Source: Marinirhabdus sp963799365
GTDB taxonomy: Bacteria; Bacteroidota; Bacteroidia; Flavobacteriales; Flavobacteriaceae
Assembly: GCA_963799365.1 (NCBI GenBank)
Contig: CAWCWV010000007.1
Span: 124,001-188,000 of the forward strand
Direction: 5' to 3'
DNA: 64,000 nt
In this document: positions 7,514-16,127 of the stretch, piece by piece
How the letters are laid out: each line of letters begins with the position of its first letter
How positions within the stretch are numbered: the stretch's first letter is position 1
Made by a program: the position numbers and the translations under genes
Notes under the pieces: model-generated
Databases searched by the model: none
Told to the model about the DNA's origin: nothing
Seen by the model: the letters and a program-made list of their open reading frames with translations, nothing else

Positions 7514-10500
7514 ATGAATAATATGGCATCAAACAAGAAATACTGGAAAAGTGTTGAAGAGCTAGACTCGTCTAGTTCGATTGTTGAAACGTTGAAGCAA
7601 AACGAGTTTGTAACACCTATTCCTACGGACGACTTTTTGGGAAATAAGGAAACGCTGGAGGCTTCATCAACAACACGTCGCGATTTCTTAAAATATGTAG
7701 GATTTTCTACTGCAGCTGCTTCTTTGGCTTCATGTGAGGGTCCTGTGATTAAATCGATACCTTATGTGATTGCTCCGGATGAGATTGTTCCTGGCGTTGC
7801 TAACTATTATGCCACAACAATGGCAGATGGATTCGATTTTGCCAATGTGTTGGTAAAGACGCGGGAAGGTCGCCCTATTAAGATTGAAAGGAATGACCTT
7901 GCTAAAAATGGCGGTAGTGTAAACGCACGTGTCCATGCTTCAGTATTGTCCATGTACGACAAGAACCGTGTGCAAAATCCTATGATGGGTGGGGAAGATG
8001 TTACCTGGAGCGATTTTGATGCTGCCGTAGCGCAGAAGATGAATGAAATGTCCGGCAAAGACGTAGTGTTGCTCACACAAACTTTTGCAAGTCCATCTAC
8101 CTCAAAACTAATTAAAGAATTTACAGCAAAATATCCAAACGTACGTCACGTAATTTACGATGCGGTTTCCTCTTCGGAAGCGTTGGATGCTTTTCAGAAT
8201 ACATATGGAACAAGAGCATTGCCTGATTATGATTTCAGTAAGGCAGAAGTGATTGTTTCGGTTGGTGCCGATTTTATTGGAGACTGGCAAGGTGGAGGAT
8301 ACGAGGCAGGCTATGCAAAAGGTCGTATTCCTAAGAATGGAAAAATGAGCAAGCACTATCAGTTTGAAGCCAATATGAGCTTAGCGGGTGCCAATGCAGA
8401 CGTTCGTGTTCCTGTTACACCAACACAGCAACTACAGGTGTTGAAAGCTTTAACAGGGGGTAGCGCTTCTGGATTACCAGAAAACGTAGCTGCGGCTGTT
8501 GCTAAGGCGAAAGCACACTTGCAAAAGGCAGGCAGCAAGGGAGTGGTGATTACAAATTTACCAGATGTGCAAGCACAGACCCTGGCGTTGAATTATAACG
8601 CAAATGGCGAGGTAATGGATACTGCAAAACCTAGATTGACTGCTATGGGGAATACCCAGGAAGTAATGAAGGTAATGAATGGTGTTGTTTCAGGAAGTGT
8701 AAAAGGATTGATTACCGTTGGTGTGGATCCAGTATACTCATTCCCAAATAAAGAATTTGCTGCAGCGTATCAGAATTTAGAGATGTCTTTGGCTTTTTCA
8801 ATGAGACCAGATGCTACTGCTTCGGCTGCGCAATTGGTTGCTGCAACGCCTCACTATTTAGAATCATGGGGTGATGTTCAGTTGAAGAAAGGAACCTTCA
8901 GCATTATGCAGCCTACTATAAGACCTTTGTTCAATACAAGACAATTTCAAGAATGTTTGTTGAAATGGACTGGGCAAGGCGATAAAAAATATTATGACTA
9001 CCTTAAAGAATTTATGCAAGCATCTGTGCTGGGAACAGGTTCCTGGAACCAAGCAGTACATGATGGTATCGTTGAAAGTTCTGCTGAAGTAACTACAGAT
9101 GCAGATACTTCAAACAGCAATAGTTTGGCATTAGAAACTTCAACTTCCAACGGGGCATTGTCTAGCGCAACGCAATCTGGAGGAATGGAGCTTACTCTCT
9201 ATACAAAAACTGGCTTAGGAAGTGGTAACCAAGCGAGTAACCCTTGGTTACAGGAATTACCAGATCCTATCACCAGAACGTCTTGGGACAATTATCTAAC
9301 AGTTTCTGCGGCAGATGCTGCTGAGATGGGTCTTGAAAACTTTAATGTAGCCGACGGCGGACTGAATGGTAGCTACGTACATGTAAAAATGAACGGGGTT
9401 ACTGTGGAGTATGTTCCTGTGTTAATTCAACCAGGACAGGCAAAAGGCTCTATGGGTCTTGCCTTAGGATACGGACAAACAGTAGGACTTCAGGAAGAAA
9501 TGCAGACAGGTGTAAATGCATATGCGCTATACACCAACTTCAGTAATGTACAAACGGGCGTGACGATTGAAAAAGCTTCAGGAGTTCACGAGTTTGCTTG
9601 CGTACAGTTGCACAATACCATGATGGGACGTGATATTATAAAGGAAACGACCCTTGAGATTTTCAATACAAGAGATGTTCACGAATGGAATCCTGTTCCA
9701 GAAGTTTCTAAAGATCACGAAGAAATTTCTGTAAGATCAGAAGATGCCGATCTTTGGACGAGCTTCGACCGTTCTATTGGGCACCACTTTAATTTGTCTA
9801 TAGACCTAAACGCGTGCACCGGTTGTGGTGCCTGTGTGATTGCCTGCCACGCAGAAAATAATGTTCCTGTCGTAGGGAAGGAAGAAATGCGTAAGAGTAG
9901 AGATATGCATTGGTTGCGTATTGATAGGTATTACTCTTCAGAAGGTTCTTTTGAAGCAGATTTAGAGAAAAAAGAAAATATTTCAGGATTGGGAAGTTCC
10001 CTTTCAGAATATGGCGAAATGGAAAACCCATCTACGAATCCGCAGGTAGCTTTCCAGCCGGTAATGTGCCAGCACTGTAACCATGCTCCATGTGAGACGG
10101 TTTGTCCAGTAGCTGCTACAGCACACAGTCGCCAAGGACAAAACCATATGGCGTATAACCGTTGTGTAGGTACAAGATACTGTGCAAACAACTGTCCTTA
10201 TAAAGTACGTCGTTTTAACTGGTTCTTATATTCCGAAAATGATGAATTTGATTACCATATGAATAACGATTTAGGTCGTATGGTCTTAAATCCAGACGTA
10301 GTAGTAAGAAGCCGTGGGGTGATGGAGAAATGTTCTATGTGTATTCAAATGACGCAGAAGACTATTTTGGATGCCAAGCGCGATGGAAGAAAAGTAAAAG
10401 AAGGTGAATTTAAAACAGCCTGTTCGGCAGCTTGTGAAACCGGAGCGATTGCTTTTGGTGATATAAATGTTGAAGAAAGCGAGATTCACGAATTAAAAGA

Positions 10501-10591
10501 GAATAAGCGTATGTACCACTTGTTGGAAGCCGTTGGAACAAAACCTAACGTATTCTATCACACCAAAGTGCGTAATACAAACGAAGCATAA
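7514..10591 (+). CDS. actB: Alternative complex III subunit ActB, molybdopterin-oxidoreductase-like iron-sulfur protein
   Basis: The 1025-aa fusion has a twin-arginine signal (TTRRDFLKYVG, Arg near 55-56) with a lipobox-like LASC after it. A molybdopterin-oxidoreductase-like domain (about 80-740) follows, thought to hold no cofactor in ActB proteins. The C-terminal ferredoxin domain has Cys groups CTGCGACVIACH (about 768), CQHCNHAPCETVCP, CVGTRYCANNCP and CSMC...CSAACE, enough for three [4Fe-4S] and one [3Fe-4S] clusters. It passes electrons from quinol to ActA/ActE on the periplasmic side. A Ser/Asn/Thr-rich linker near 525-560 looks like an insertion. 138 bp separate it from actA. Confidence 0.93.
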   Translation: MNNMASNKKYWKSVEELDSSSSIVETLKQNEFVTPIPTDDFLGNKETLEASSTTRRDFLKYVGFSTAAASLASCEGPVIKSIPYVIAPDEIVPGVANYYATTMADGFDFANVLVKTREGRPIKIERNDLAKNGGSVNARVHASVLSMYDKNRVQNPMMGGEDVTWSDFDAAVAQKMNEMSGKDVVLLTQTFASPSTSKLIKEFTAKYPNVRHVIYDAVSSSEALDAFQNTYGTRALPDYDFSKAEVIVSVGADFIGDWQGGGYEAGYAKGRIPKNGKMSKHYQFEANMSLAGANADVRVPVTPTQQLQVLKALTGGSASGLPENVAAAVAKAKAHLQKAGSKGVVITNLPDVQAQTLALNYNANGEVMDTAKPRLTAMGNTQEVMKVMNGVVSGSVKGLITVGVDPVYSFPNKEFAAAYQNLEMSLAFSMRPDATASAAQLVAATPHYLESWGDVQLKKGTFSIMQPTIRPLFNTRQFQECLLKWTGQGDKKYYDYLKEFMQASVLGTGSWNQAVHDGIVESSAEVTTDADTSNSNSLALETSTSNGALSSATQSGGMELTLYTKTGLGSGNQASNPWLQELPDPITRTSWDNYLTVSAADAAEMGLENFNVADGGLNGSYVHVKMNGVTVEYVPVLIQPGQAKGSMGLALGYGQTVGLQEEMQTGVNAYALYTNFSNVQTGVTIEKASGVHEFACVQLHNTMMGRDIIKETTLEIFNTRDVHEWNPVPEVSKDHEEISVRSEDADLWTSFDRSIGHHFNLSIDLNACTGCGACVIACHAENNVPVVGKEEMRKSRDMHWLRIDRYYSSEGSFEADLEKKENISGLGSSLSEYGEMENPSTNPQVAFQPVMCQHCNHAPCETVCPVAATAHSRQGQNHMAYNRCVGTRYCANNCPYKVRRFNWFLYSENDEFDYHMNNDLGRMVLNPDVVVRSRGVMEKCSMCIQMTQKTILDAKRDGRKVKEGEFKTACSAACETGAIAFGDINVEESEIHELKENKRMYHLLEAVGTKPNVFYHTKVRNTNEA

Positions 10592-10617
10592 CTAACTAAG
10601 AAATAGATTATATAGAT

Positions 10618-12396
10618 ATGGCGTCGCATTACGAAGCACCTATTAGAAGACCCTTAGTTATAGGAGATAAAAGCTACCATGATATTACTGTGGATGTAGC
10701 TGCTCCTGTGGAAGGTAAAGCCAATAAATCCTGGTGGATTGTATTCACCATTGCCTTGATCGCATTCTTGTGGGGAATTGGGTGTATTATATACACCGTT
10801 TCAACAGGAATTGGAGTTTGGGGATTAAACCGTACCGTAAACTGGGCTTGGGATATTACCAATTTCGTTTGGTGGGTAGGTATTGGTCACGCAGGAACAT
10901 TAATTTCTGCAGTACTCTTACTATTCCGTCAAAAATGGAGAATGGCGATTAACCGTTCTGCAGAGGCGATGACCATCTTCTCGGTAATACAAGCGGGATT
11001 ATTTCCAATTATTCACATGGGACGTCCTTGGTTGGCGTATTGGGTATTGCCTATCCCGAATCAGTTTGGTTCTTTATGGGTAAACTTCAACTCACCACTC
11101 CTTTGGGATGTATTTGCAATTTCAACATACCTTTCGGTATCCTTGGTATTTTGGTGGACAGGATTACTTCCAGATTTTGCGATGATTCGTGATAGAGCAG
11201 TAACACCTTTTACAAGAAGAGTATACAGTATTCTTTCTTTTGGATGGTCGGGTCGTGCAAAAGACTGGCAACGTTTTGAAGAAGTTTCTTTGGTACTGGC
11301 AGGTTTGGCAACACCACTGGTACTTTCGGTACACACAATTGTATCTTTTGACTTTGCTACCTCCGTAATTCCAGGATGGCATACCACTATTTTCCCACCT
11401 TATTTTGTGGCGGGTGCGGTATTTTCAGGATTTGCGATGGTAAACACACTTCTTATTGTAATGAGAAAAGTGTCAAATTTGGAAGATTATATTACCATCC
11501 AGCATATAGAATTGATGAACATTGTAATTATGATTACAGGTTCCATCGTAGGGGTAGCCTATATTACCGAGCTATTTATAGCCTGGTATTCTGGGGTTGA
11601 ATACGAACAATATGCATTCCTAAACCGTGCTACCGGTCCTTATTGGTGGGCGTATTGGGCTATGATGTCTTGTAATGTATTCTCTCCACAGTTTATGTGG
11701 TTCCCAAAATTAAGACGCAGTATCATGTTCTCTTTCTTTATCTCGATTGTGGTAAATATAGGGATGTGGTTTGAGCGCTTTGTAATTATTGTGACATCAT
11801 TGCACCGTGATTACTTGCCATCTTCTTGGACCATGTTTTCACCAACTTTTGTAGATATAGGTATTTTTATAGGGACAATTGGTTTCTTCTTTGTATTATT
11901 CTTATTGTATGCAAGAACTTTCCCGGTAATTGCACAAGCAGAAGTAAAATCTATTTTGAAGGGTTCAGGTAGTAAATACAAGAAATTGAGAGCAGAGCAC
12001 GGAGATGATGTAAAACATTACGACCCTCTAGTTCGAGAGCCTGCAGCAAACACATCACATGTAGACGATACAACTACAGATGGTCATAACGAAACTGTTA
12101 ACGCAGATGCGTTGGTGACTTCAGAATACCAAAAAGATCAGTTGGATAGTATGTTGAACAGACTGGGAACTTTTGACCCAGCTACACAAACAGCAAACGA
12201 TCTTAAGAAAATAAGTGGTGTAGGACCAGTGATGGAACAGAAGTTACATCAATTAGGAATTTACACTTTTGATCAGGTGAGTAAGATGACAGATGGAGAT
12301 TACGACCTGTTAGACGAAATTATTGGTGAGTTCCCTGGACGTGCAAAACGTGACGACTGGGCAGGACAAGCTAAAAAACTAAAAAACAACGCGTAA
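10618..12396 (+). CDS. actC: Alternative complex III subunit ActC (NrfD-like quinol-binding membrane protein) with helix-hairpin-helix tail
   Basis: This NrfD/PsrC-type polytopic membrane protein (about ten helices in residues 35-445, with WWVGIGHAGTLISA and MGRPWLAYW) is the quinol site of the complex. After the last helix comes a charged linker (about 450-525). A separate domain at about 530-592 then contains ISGVGPVMEQKLHQLGI and WAGQAKKL. This looks like the helix-hairpin-helix module found at the C-terminus of some Bacteroidetes proteins. The core family is much shorter, so the tail is an add-on. actD follows after 2 bp. Confidence 0.92.
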   Translation: MASHYEAPIRRPLVIGDKSYHDITVDVAAPVEGKANKSWWIVFTIALIAFLWGIGCIIYTVSTGIGVWGLNRTVNWAWDITNFVWWVGIGHAGTLISAVLLLFRQKWRMAINRSAEAMTIFSVIQAGLFPIIHMGRPWLAYWVLPIPNQFGSLWVNFNSPLLWDVFAISTYLSVSLVFWWTGLLPDFAMIRDRAVTPFTRRVYSILSFGWSGRAKDWQRFEEVSLVLAGLATPLVLSVHTIVSFDFATSVIPGWHTTIFPPYFVAGAVFSGFAMVNTLLIVMRKVSNLEDYITIQHIELMNIVIMITGSIVGVAYITELFIAWYSGVEYEQYAFLNRATGPYWWAYWAMMSCNVFSPQFMWFPKLRRSIMFSFFISIVVNIGMWFERFVIIVTSLHRDYLPSSWTMFSPTFVDIGIFIGTIGFFFVLFLLYARTFPVIAQAEVKSILKGSGSKYKKLRAEHGDDVKHYDPLVREPAANTSHVDDTTTDGHNETVNADALVTSEYQKDQLDSMLNRLGTFDPATQTANDLKKISGVGPVMEQKLHQLGIYTFDQVSKMTDGDYDLLDEIIGEFPGRAKRDDWAGQAKKLKNNA

Positions 12397-12398
12397 GT

Positions 12399-12935
12399 AT
12401 GGCAGCGAAACACATTCACGCAATTTATACGGACGATGACATCTTAATGCAAGCTGTCAAGCAGGTTCGTGCAGAAAACTACCATATCGAAGAGGTGTAT
12501 ACGCCATTCCCGGTTCACGGTCTAGACAAAGTGATGGGGCTGGCACCAACGAGAATTGCAATTTGCTCTTTTCTGTATGGATTGGTAGGACTCTCTGTAG
12601 CAATTGTTATGATGAATTTCATTATGATTGAAGACTGGCCTCAGGATATTGGAGGAAAACCAAGTTTTACCTACATTCAGAATATGCCGGCTTTCGTACC
12701 TATTATGTTTGAATTAACTGTATTTTTTGCCGCACACTTAATGGTTATTACTTTTTATATGAGAAGTAAATTATGGCCTTTTAAGAAGGCTGAGAATCCG
12801 GATGTTAGAACAACAGACGACCATTTTTTGATGGCAATAGATGCAGGACACCACGATGTAGATAAGCTTAGTAAGTTTTTATACGATACAGGAGCATTGG
12901 AAATTAGTTTAATTGAAAATGACGATGACCATTAA
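12399..12935 (+). CDS. actD: Alternative complex III subunit ActD (DUF3341)
   Basis: The 178-aa membrane protein has an N-terminal soluble part (IYTDDDILMQAVKQVR, then EVYTPFPVHGLDKVMG) and two TM helices (about 50-70 and 95-120). The pattern is typical of DUF3341/ActD, a small subunit with no cofactor. The position between actC and actE is the standard order. The actE start follows directly. Confidence 0.92.
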   Translation: MAAKHIHAIYTDDDILMQAVKQVRAENYHIEEVYTPFPVHGLDKVMGLAPTRIAICSFLYGLVGLSVAIVMMNFIMIEDWPQDIGGKPSFTYIQNMPAFVPIMFELTVFFAAHLMVITFYMRSKLWPFKKAENPDVRTTDDHFLMAIDAGHHDVDKLSKFLYDTGALEISLIENDDDH

Positions 12936-12936
12936 T

Positions 12937-13611
12937 ATGAGAAAGATTAGCAACATATTCTTTGTAGCATTGGGGTGCCTTTTGGTAGTTTCTTGCGCAA
13001 ATGAAAACAAACCAAACTTTCAATACATGCCAAATATGTATGAGCCTGTAGGGTATGAAACCTATGGTGAATATGATATTTTTGAAGGGCAGCAAGAAGC
13101 TATGTTACCCGCTGAAGGTTCTATCCCGCGTGGGTGGTCACCGTATGACTATGAAAACACTACAGCAGGTCTTGAATTAGCAAAAGCTGAATTGAAAAAT
13201 CCCTTGGAAGTTACCGATGAGAATCTTGCTGCAGGAGCACAATTGTATACCATTTATTGTGCAGTATGTCATGGGGATGCAGGGGACGGAAACGGAATCT
13301 TGATGCAACGTGAAAAATTCTTAGGGATTCCAAGTTATGCAGCCGAAGGTAGAGTTATTACCGAAGGTGGGGTGTATCACGTACAAATGTATGGGTTAAA
13401 CTCAATGGGATCTTATGCCTCGCAAACCAATGAGTTGGAGCGCTGGCAAATTACGCAACACGTAATGAATTTGAAAGCACAGCTTAAAGGAGAGCCTTTA
13501 TTGACACCAAAAAGCAAAGATTCTTTAACCAATATGGTTGAAGTGTTAAATGAAAATATAGCTGAAGATAACAGTCCAATACAGACTGAAGCTTTAGAAG
13601 AAACGAACTAA
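12937..13611 (+). CDS. actE: Alternative complex III subunit ActE, monoheme cytochrome c lipoprotein
   Basis: The product is 224 aa from MRKISNIFF: lipobox VVSC, a spacer, and a class I cytochrome c domain with CAVCH (near residue 109) and Met-containing segments (QMYGLNSMGSY) for the sixth ligand. It is the likely exit point for electrons to the oxidase. An upstream in-frame ATG at 12913 overlaps actD by 23 bases and would put eight extra residues before the signal, so 12937, just after the actD stop, is preferred. Confidence 0.92.
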   Translation: MRKISNIFFVALGCLLVVSCANENKPNFQYMPNMYEPVGYETYGEYDIFEGQQEAMLPAEGSIPRGWSPYDYENTTAGLELAKAELKNPLEVTDENLAAGAQLYTIYCAVCHGDAGDGNGILMQREKFLGIPSYAAEGRVITEGGVYHVQMYGLNSMGSYASQTNELERWQITQHVMNLKAQLKGEPLLTPKSKDSLTNMVEVLNENIAEDNSPIQTEALEETN

Positions 13612-13635
13612 GAATTAAAGAGAATAGGTAAAGAT

Positions 13636-15024
13636 ATGTACACGCTACCCAGTAAATTAAAGTTATTTGCTATCATTTTTATGGTGGTTGGTGCCCTTGG
13701 AATGCTTGCAGGTTTCCTAACAGCTCCAAGTACAACTGCCGAAGTAAAAGAAATGATGGCAGCACACGGTGATGATCACGGGGAAACCACTTCTCATGGA
13801 ACTGCCGAAGGCGATCAAGAGGGAACTCACGGAGAAACCACTACGCATAACAGTGTAGAAGATCATAGTGCTACACACGGTGAAAATGCCGAAAATAGTG
13901 AAGAAGCGCATTTAACCCACGTATTACACCAAATGCAAAATAGGCCTTGGTCTGCTTTGTATATTGCTTCGTTCTTTTTCTTTATGATTGCATTGGGAAC
14001 ACTGGCATTTTATGCCATACAGCACGCATCGCAAGCCGGTTGGTCTCCAGTATTATTCCGTGTTATGGAAGGTATCACAGCATACCTACCTTGGGCATCA
14101 GCAATTATTATTATTTTATTACTGCTTTCAGTATTTCACGTAAATCACATATTCCACTGGATGGACGGGGATTTAATTAACCCAGATAGTCCTAAGTATG
14201 ACAAATTAATTGCCGGTAAAAGCAGTTGGTTAAATCCAACTTGGTTTATTATTAGAGCCTGTATTTATTTATTAGGTTTCAACGCCTATCGTTATTTGTC
14301 CAGAAAATGGACTTTAAAACAAGACGATGCAGAAGACAATCGTTGGTTTAAAAAGAATTTTAAACTAACAGCAGGATTCTTAGTATTCTTTATCTATACA
14401 GAGTCTATGATGTCTTGGGACTGGATTATGAGTTTTGATCCTCACTGGTTCTCAACCCTATTTGGATGGTATGTATTTGCAGGGATGATGGTTTCTGCGA
14501 TCACCGTAATTGCCATCGTAACCATTGTGCTGAAAAGTCAAGGATATTTAGAATACGTAAACGATAGTCATATTCACGATTTAGCAAAGTTTATGTTCGG
14601 TTTCAGTATTTTCTGGACGTACTTATGGTTCTCTCAGTTTATGTTAATTTGGTATGCAAACATTCCGGAAGAGGTAACGTATTTTGTGACAAGAATTGAA
14701 GATTATAATTTACCTTTCTTCGGAATGGTAGCAATGAACTTCTTATTCCCAGTATTATTATTAATGAATAGCGATTACAAGCGTGTAAATTGGTTTGTAA
14801 TCCTAACGGGAATAGTAATCCTATTAGGGCACTATGTGGATGTATTTAATATGGTAATGCCAGCAACCGTTGGAACGAATTGGTATTTTGGCTTGCCAGA
14901 AATTGGAGCAATGTTTTTCTTCTTTGGTCTTTTCGTATTAGTTGTATTCACAGCACTTACAAAAGTATCATTAGTACCTAAACGTAGCCCGTTCATTAAA
15001 GAAAGTAAACACTTTCACTATTAA
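13636..15024 (+). CDS. actF: Alternative complex III subunit ActF (NrfD-like)
   Basis: This second quinol-type membrane subunit, a paralogue of ActC, has 462 aa and about ten TM helices. Between the first helix and the second (about residues 38-98) lies a hydrophilic His/Glu/Gly/Thr-rich loop with about ten histidines, which looks disordered and metal-binding. The C-terminus (PFIKESKHFHY) is short and lacks the ActC-type tail. It is followed after 25 bp by coxB, linking the complex to its oxidase. Confidence 0.92.
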   Translation: MYTLPSKLKLFAIIFMVVGALGMLAGFLTAPSTTAEVKEMMAAHGDDHGETTSHGTAEGDQEGTHGETTTHNSVEDHSATHGENAENSEEAHLTHVLHQMQNRPWSALYIASFFFFMIALGTLAFYAIQHASQAGWSPVLFRVMEGITAYLPWASAIIIILLLLSVFHVNHIFHWMDGDLINPDSPKYDKLIAGKSSWLNPTWFIIRACIYLLGFNAYRYLSRKWTLKQDDAEDNRWFKKNFKLTAGFLVFFIYTESMMSWDWIMSFDPHWFSTLFGWYVFAGMMVSAITVIAIVTIVLKSQGYLEYVNDSHIHDLAKFMFGFSIFWTYLWFSQFMLIWYANIPEEVTYFVTRIEDYNLPFFGMVAMNFLFPVLLLMNSDYKRVNWFVILTGIVILLGHYVDVFNMVMPATVGTNWYFGLPEIGAMFFFFGLFVLVVFTALTKVSLVPKRSPFIKESKHFHY

Positions 15025-15049
15025 TAAAAATTAAAGAAGACAGATACCG

Positions 15050-16111
15050 ATGACCGCATTTTTAGTTGTATTAGTAATCATTCTTTTTGGAGTTGCCGTT
15101 TGGCAAATGAGCAAGATATTTCAATTGTCTCAACCTAAGTCAAGCGATAGTTCCGAAATTGCTAATGATAAAGACAATAACGTAAACGGTTGGCTCATGA
15201 TGGGCTTTACCCTTTTTACATATCTATTATTAGTAATTTGTTTTTGGAAATGGTGGGATGTATTACTTCCAGAGGCAGCCTCAGAACATGGGTCTGAAAT
15301 AGACAGTCTTATGTACGTGTCTATGGTGCTTATTTTTGTAGTAGGTTTTTTCACATTATGGTTGCTGGGATCTTTTTCTCTGAAATACCGCGGTAAAAAA
15401 GGACAAAGAGCTACCTTTTTTGCAGACAATGATAAACTAGAATTTATCTGGACCATTATTCCTGTGATTGTTTTAGCGGGATTAATTATCTACGGATTAT
15501 TTACCTGGACCGATATTATGAATGTAAATGACGAAGATGATCCAATGATTATTGAATTGTATGCGTATCAGTTTGACTGGAGAGCAAGGTATAGTGGTGA
15601 AGACAATACATTGGGTGAAGCGAATGTTCGACTAATTGAAGGAGTTAATCAGTTAGGAGTTGATGTTTCAGACCCAAATGCACAAGATGATATTGTAGTA
15701 AACGAATTACACTTACCAGTAGGAAGAAAGATTATCTTTAAAATGCGTTCACAGGATGTATTGCACTCGGCATATATGCCACACTTTAGAGCACAGATGA
15801 ACTGTGTGCCAGGTATGATTACGCAATTCTCCTTCACTCCAAGTATCACGACCGAAGATATGCGACTGAATGATGAGGTGGTTGCTAAAGTGAGAAAGAT
15901 TAATAATATTAGAAAAGAAAATAGCAAAGCATTGGTAGCAAACGGCGATGAGGCCTTAGAGCCTTATGAGTTTGACTATTTATTACTTTGTAATAAGATT
16001 TGTGGAGCCAGCCACTACAATATGCAAATGAAGATTGTAGTAGATACTCCCGAAGAATACGCAGCTTGGATAAAAGAACAACCTACCCTAGCAGAAGCCT
16101 TAAAAAAATAA
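15050..16111 (+). CDS. coxB: Cytochrome c oxidase subunit II
   Basis: The CuA subunit of an aa3-type oxidase has 353 aa. There is an N-terminal hydrophobic helix (residues 2-24), then two further TM helices (about 45-65 and 83-105, and again near 130-150). The periplasmic cupredoxin domain contains LHSAYMPHFRAQMNCVPG and the CuA ligand loop CNKICGASHYNMQM near 313-326. It has no fused cytochrome c, so it probably takes electrons from ActE/ActA. It lies in the act operon, 16 bp before coxA. Confidence 0.94.
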   Translation: MTAFLVVLVIILFGVAVWQMSKIFQLSQPKSSDSSEIANDKDNNVNGWLMMGFTLFTYLLLVICFWKWWDVLLPEAASEHGSEIDSLMYVSMVLIFVVGFFTLWLLGSFSLKYRGKKGQRATFFADNDKLEFIWTIIPVIVLAGLIIYGLFTWTDIMNVNDEDDPMIIELYAYQFDWRARYSGEDNTLGEANVRLIEGVNQLGVDVSDPNAQDDIVVNELHLPVGRKIIFKMRSQDVLHSAYMPHFRAQMNCVPGMITQFSFTPSITTEDMRLNDEVVAKVRKINNIRKENSKALVANGDEALEPYEFDYLLLCNKICGASHYNMQMKIVVDTPEEYAAWIKEQPTLAEALKK

Positions 16112-16127
16112 AAAAAAGCTAGAAGAT

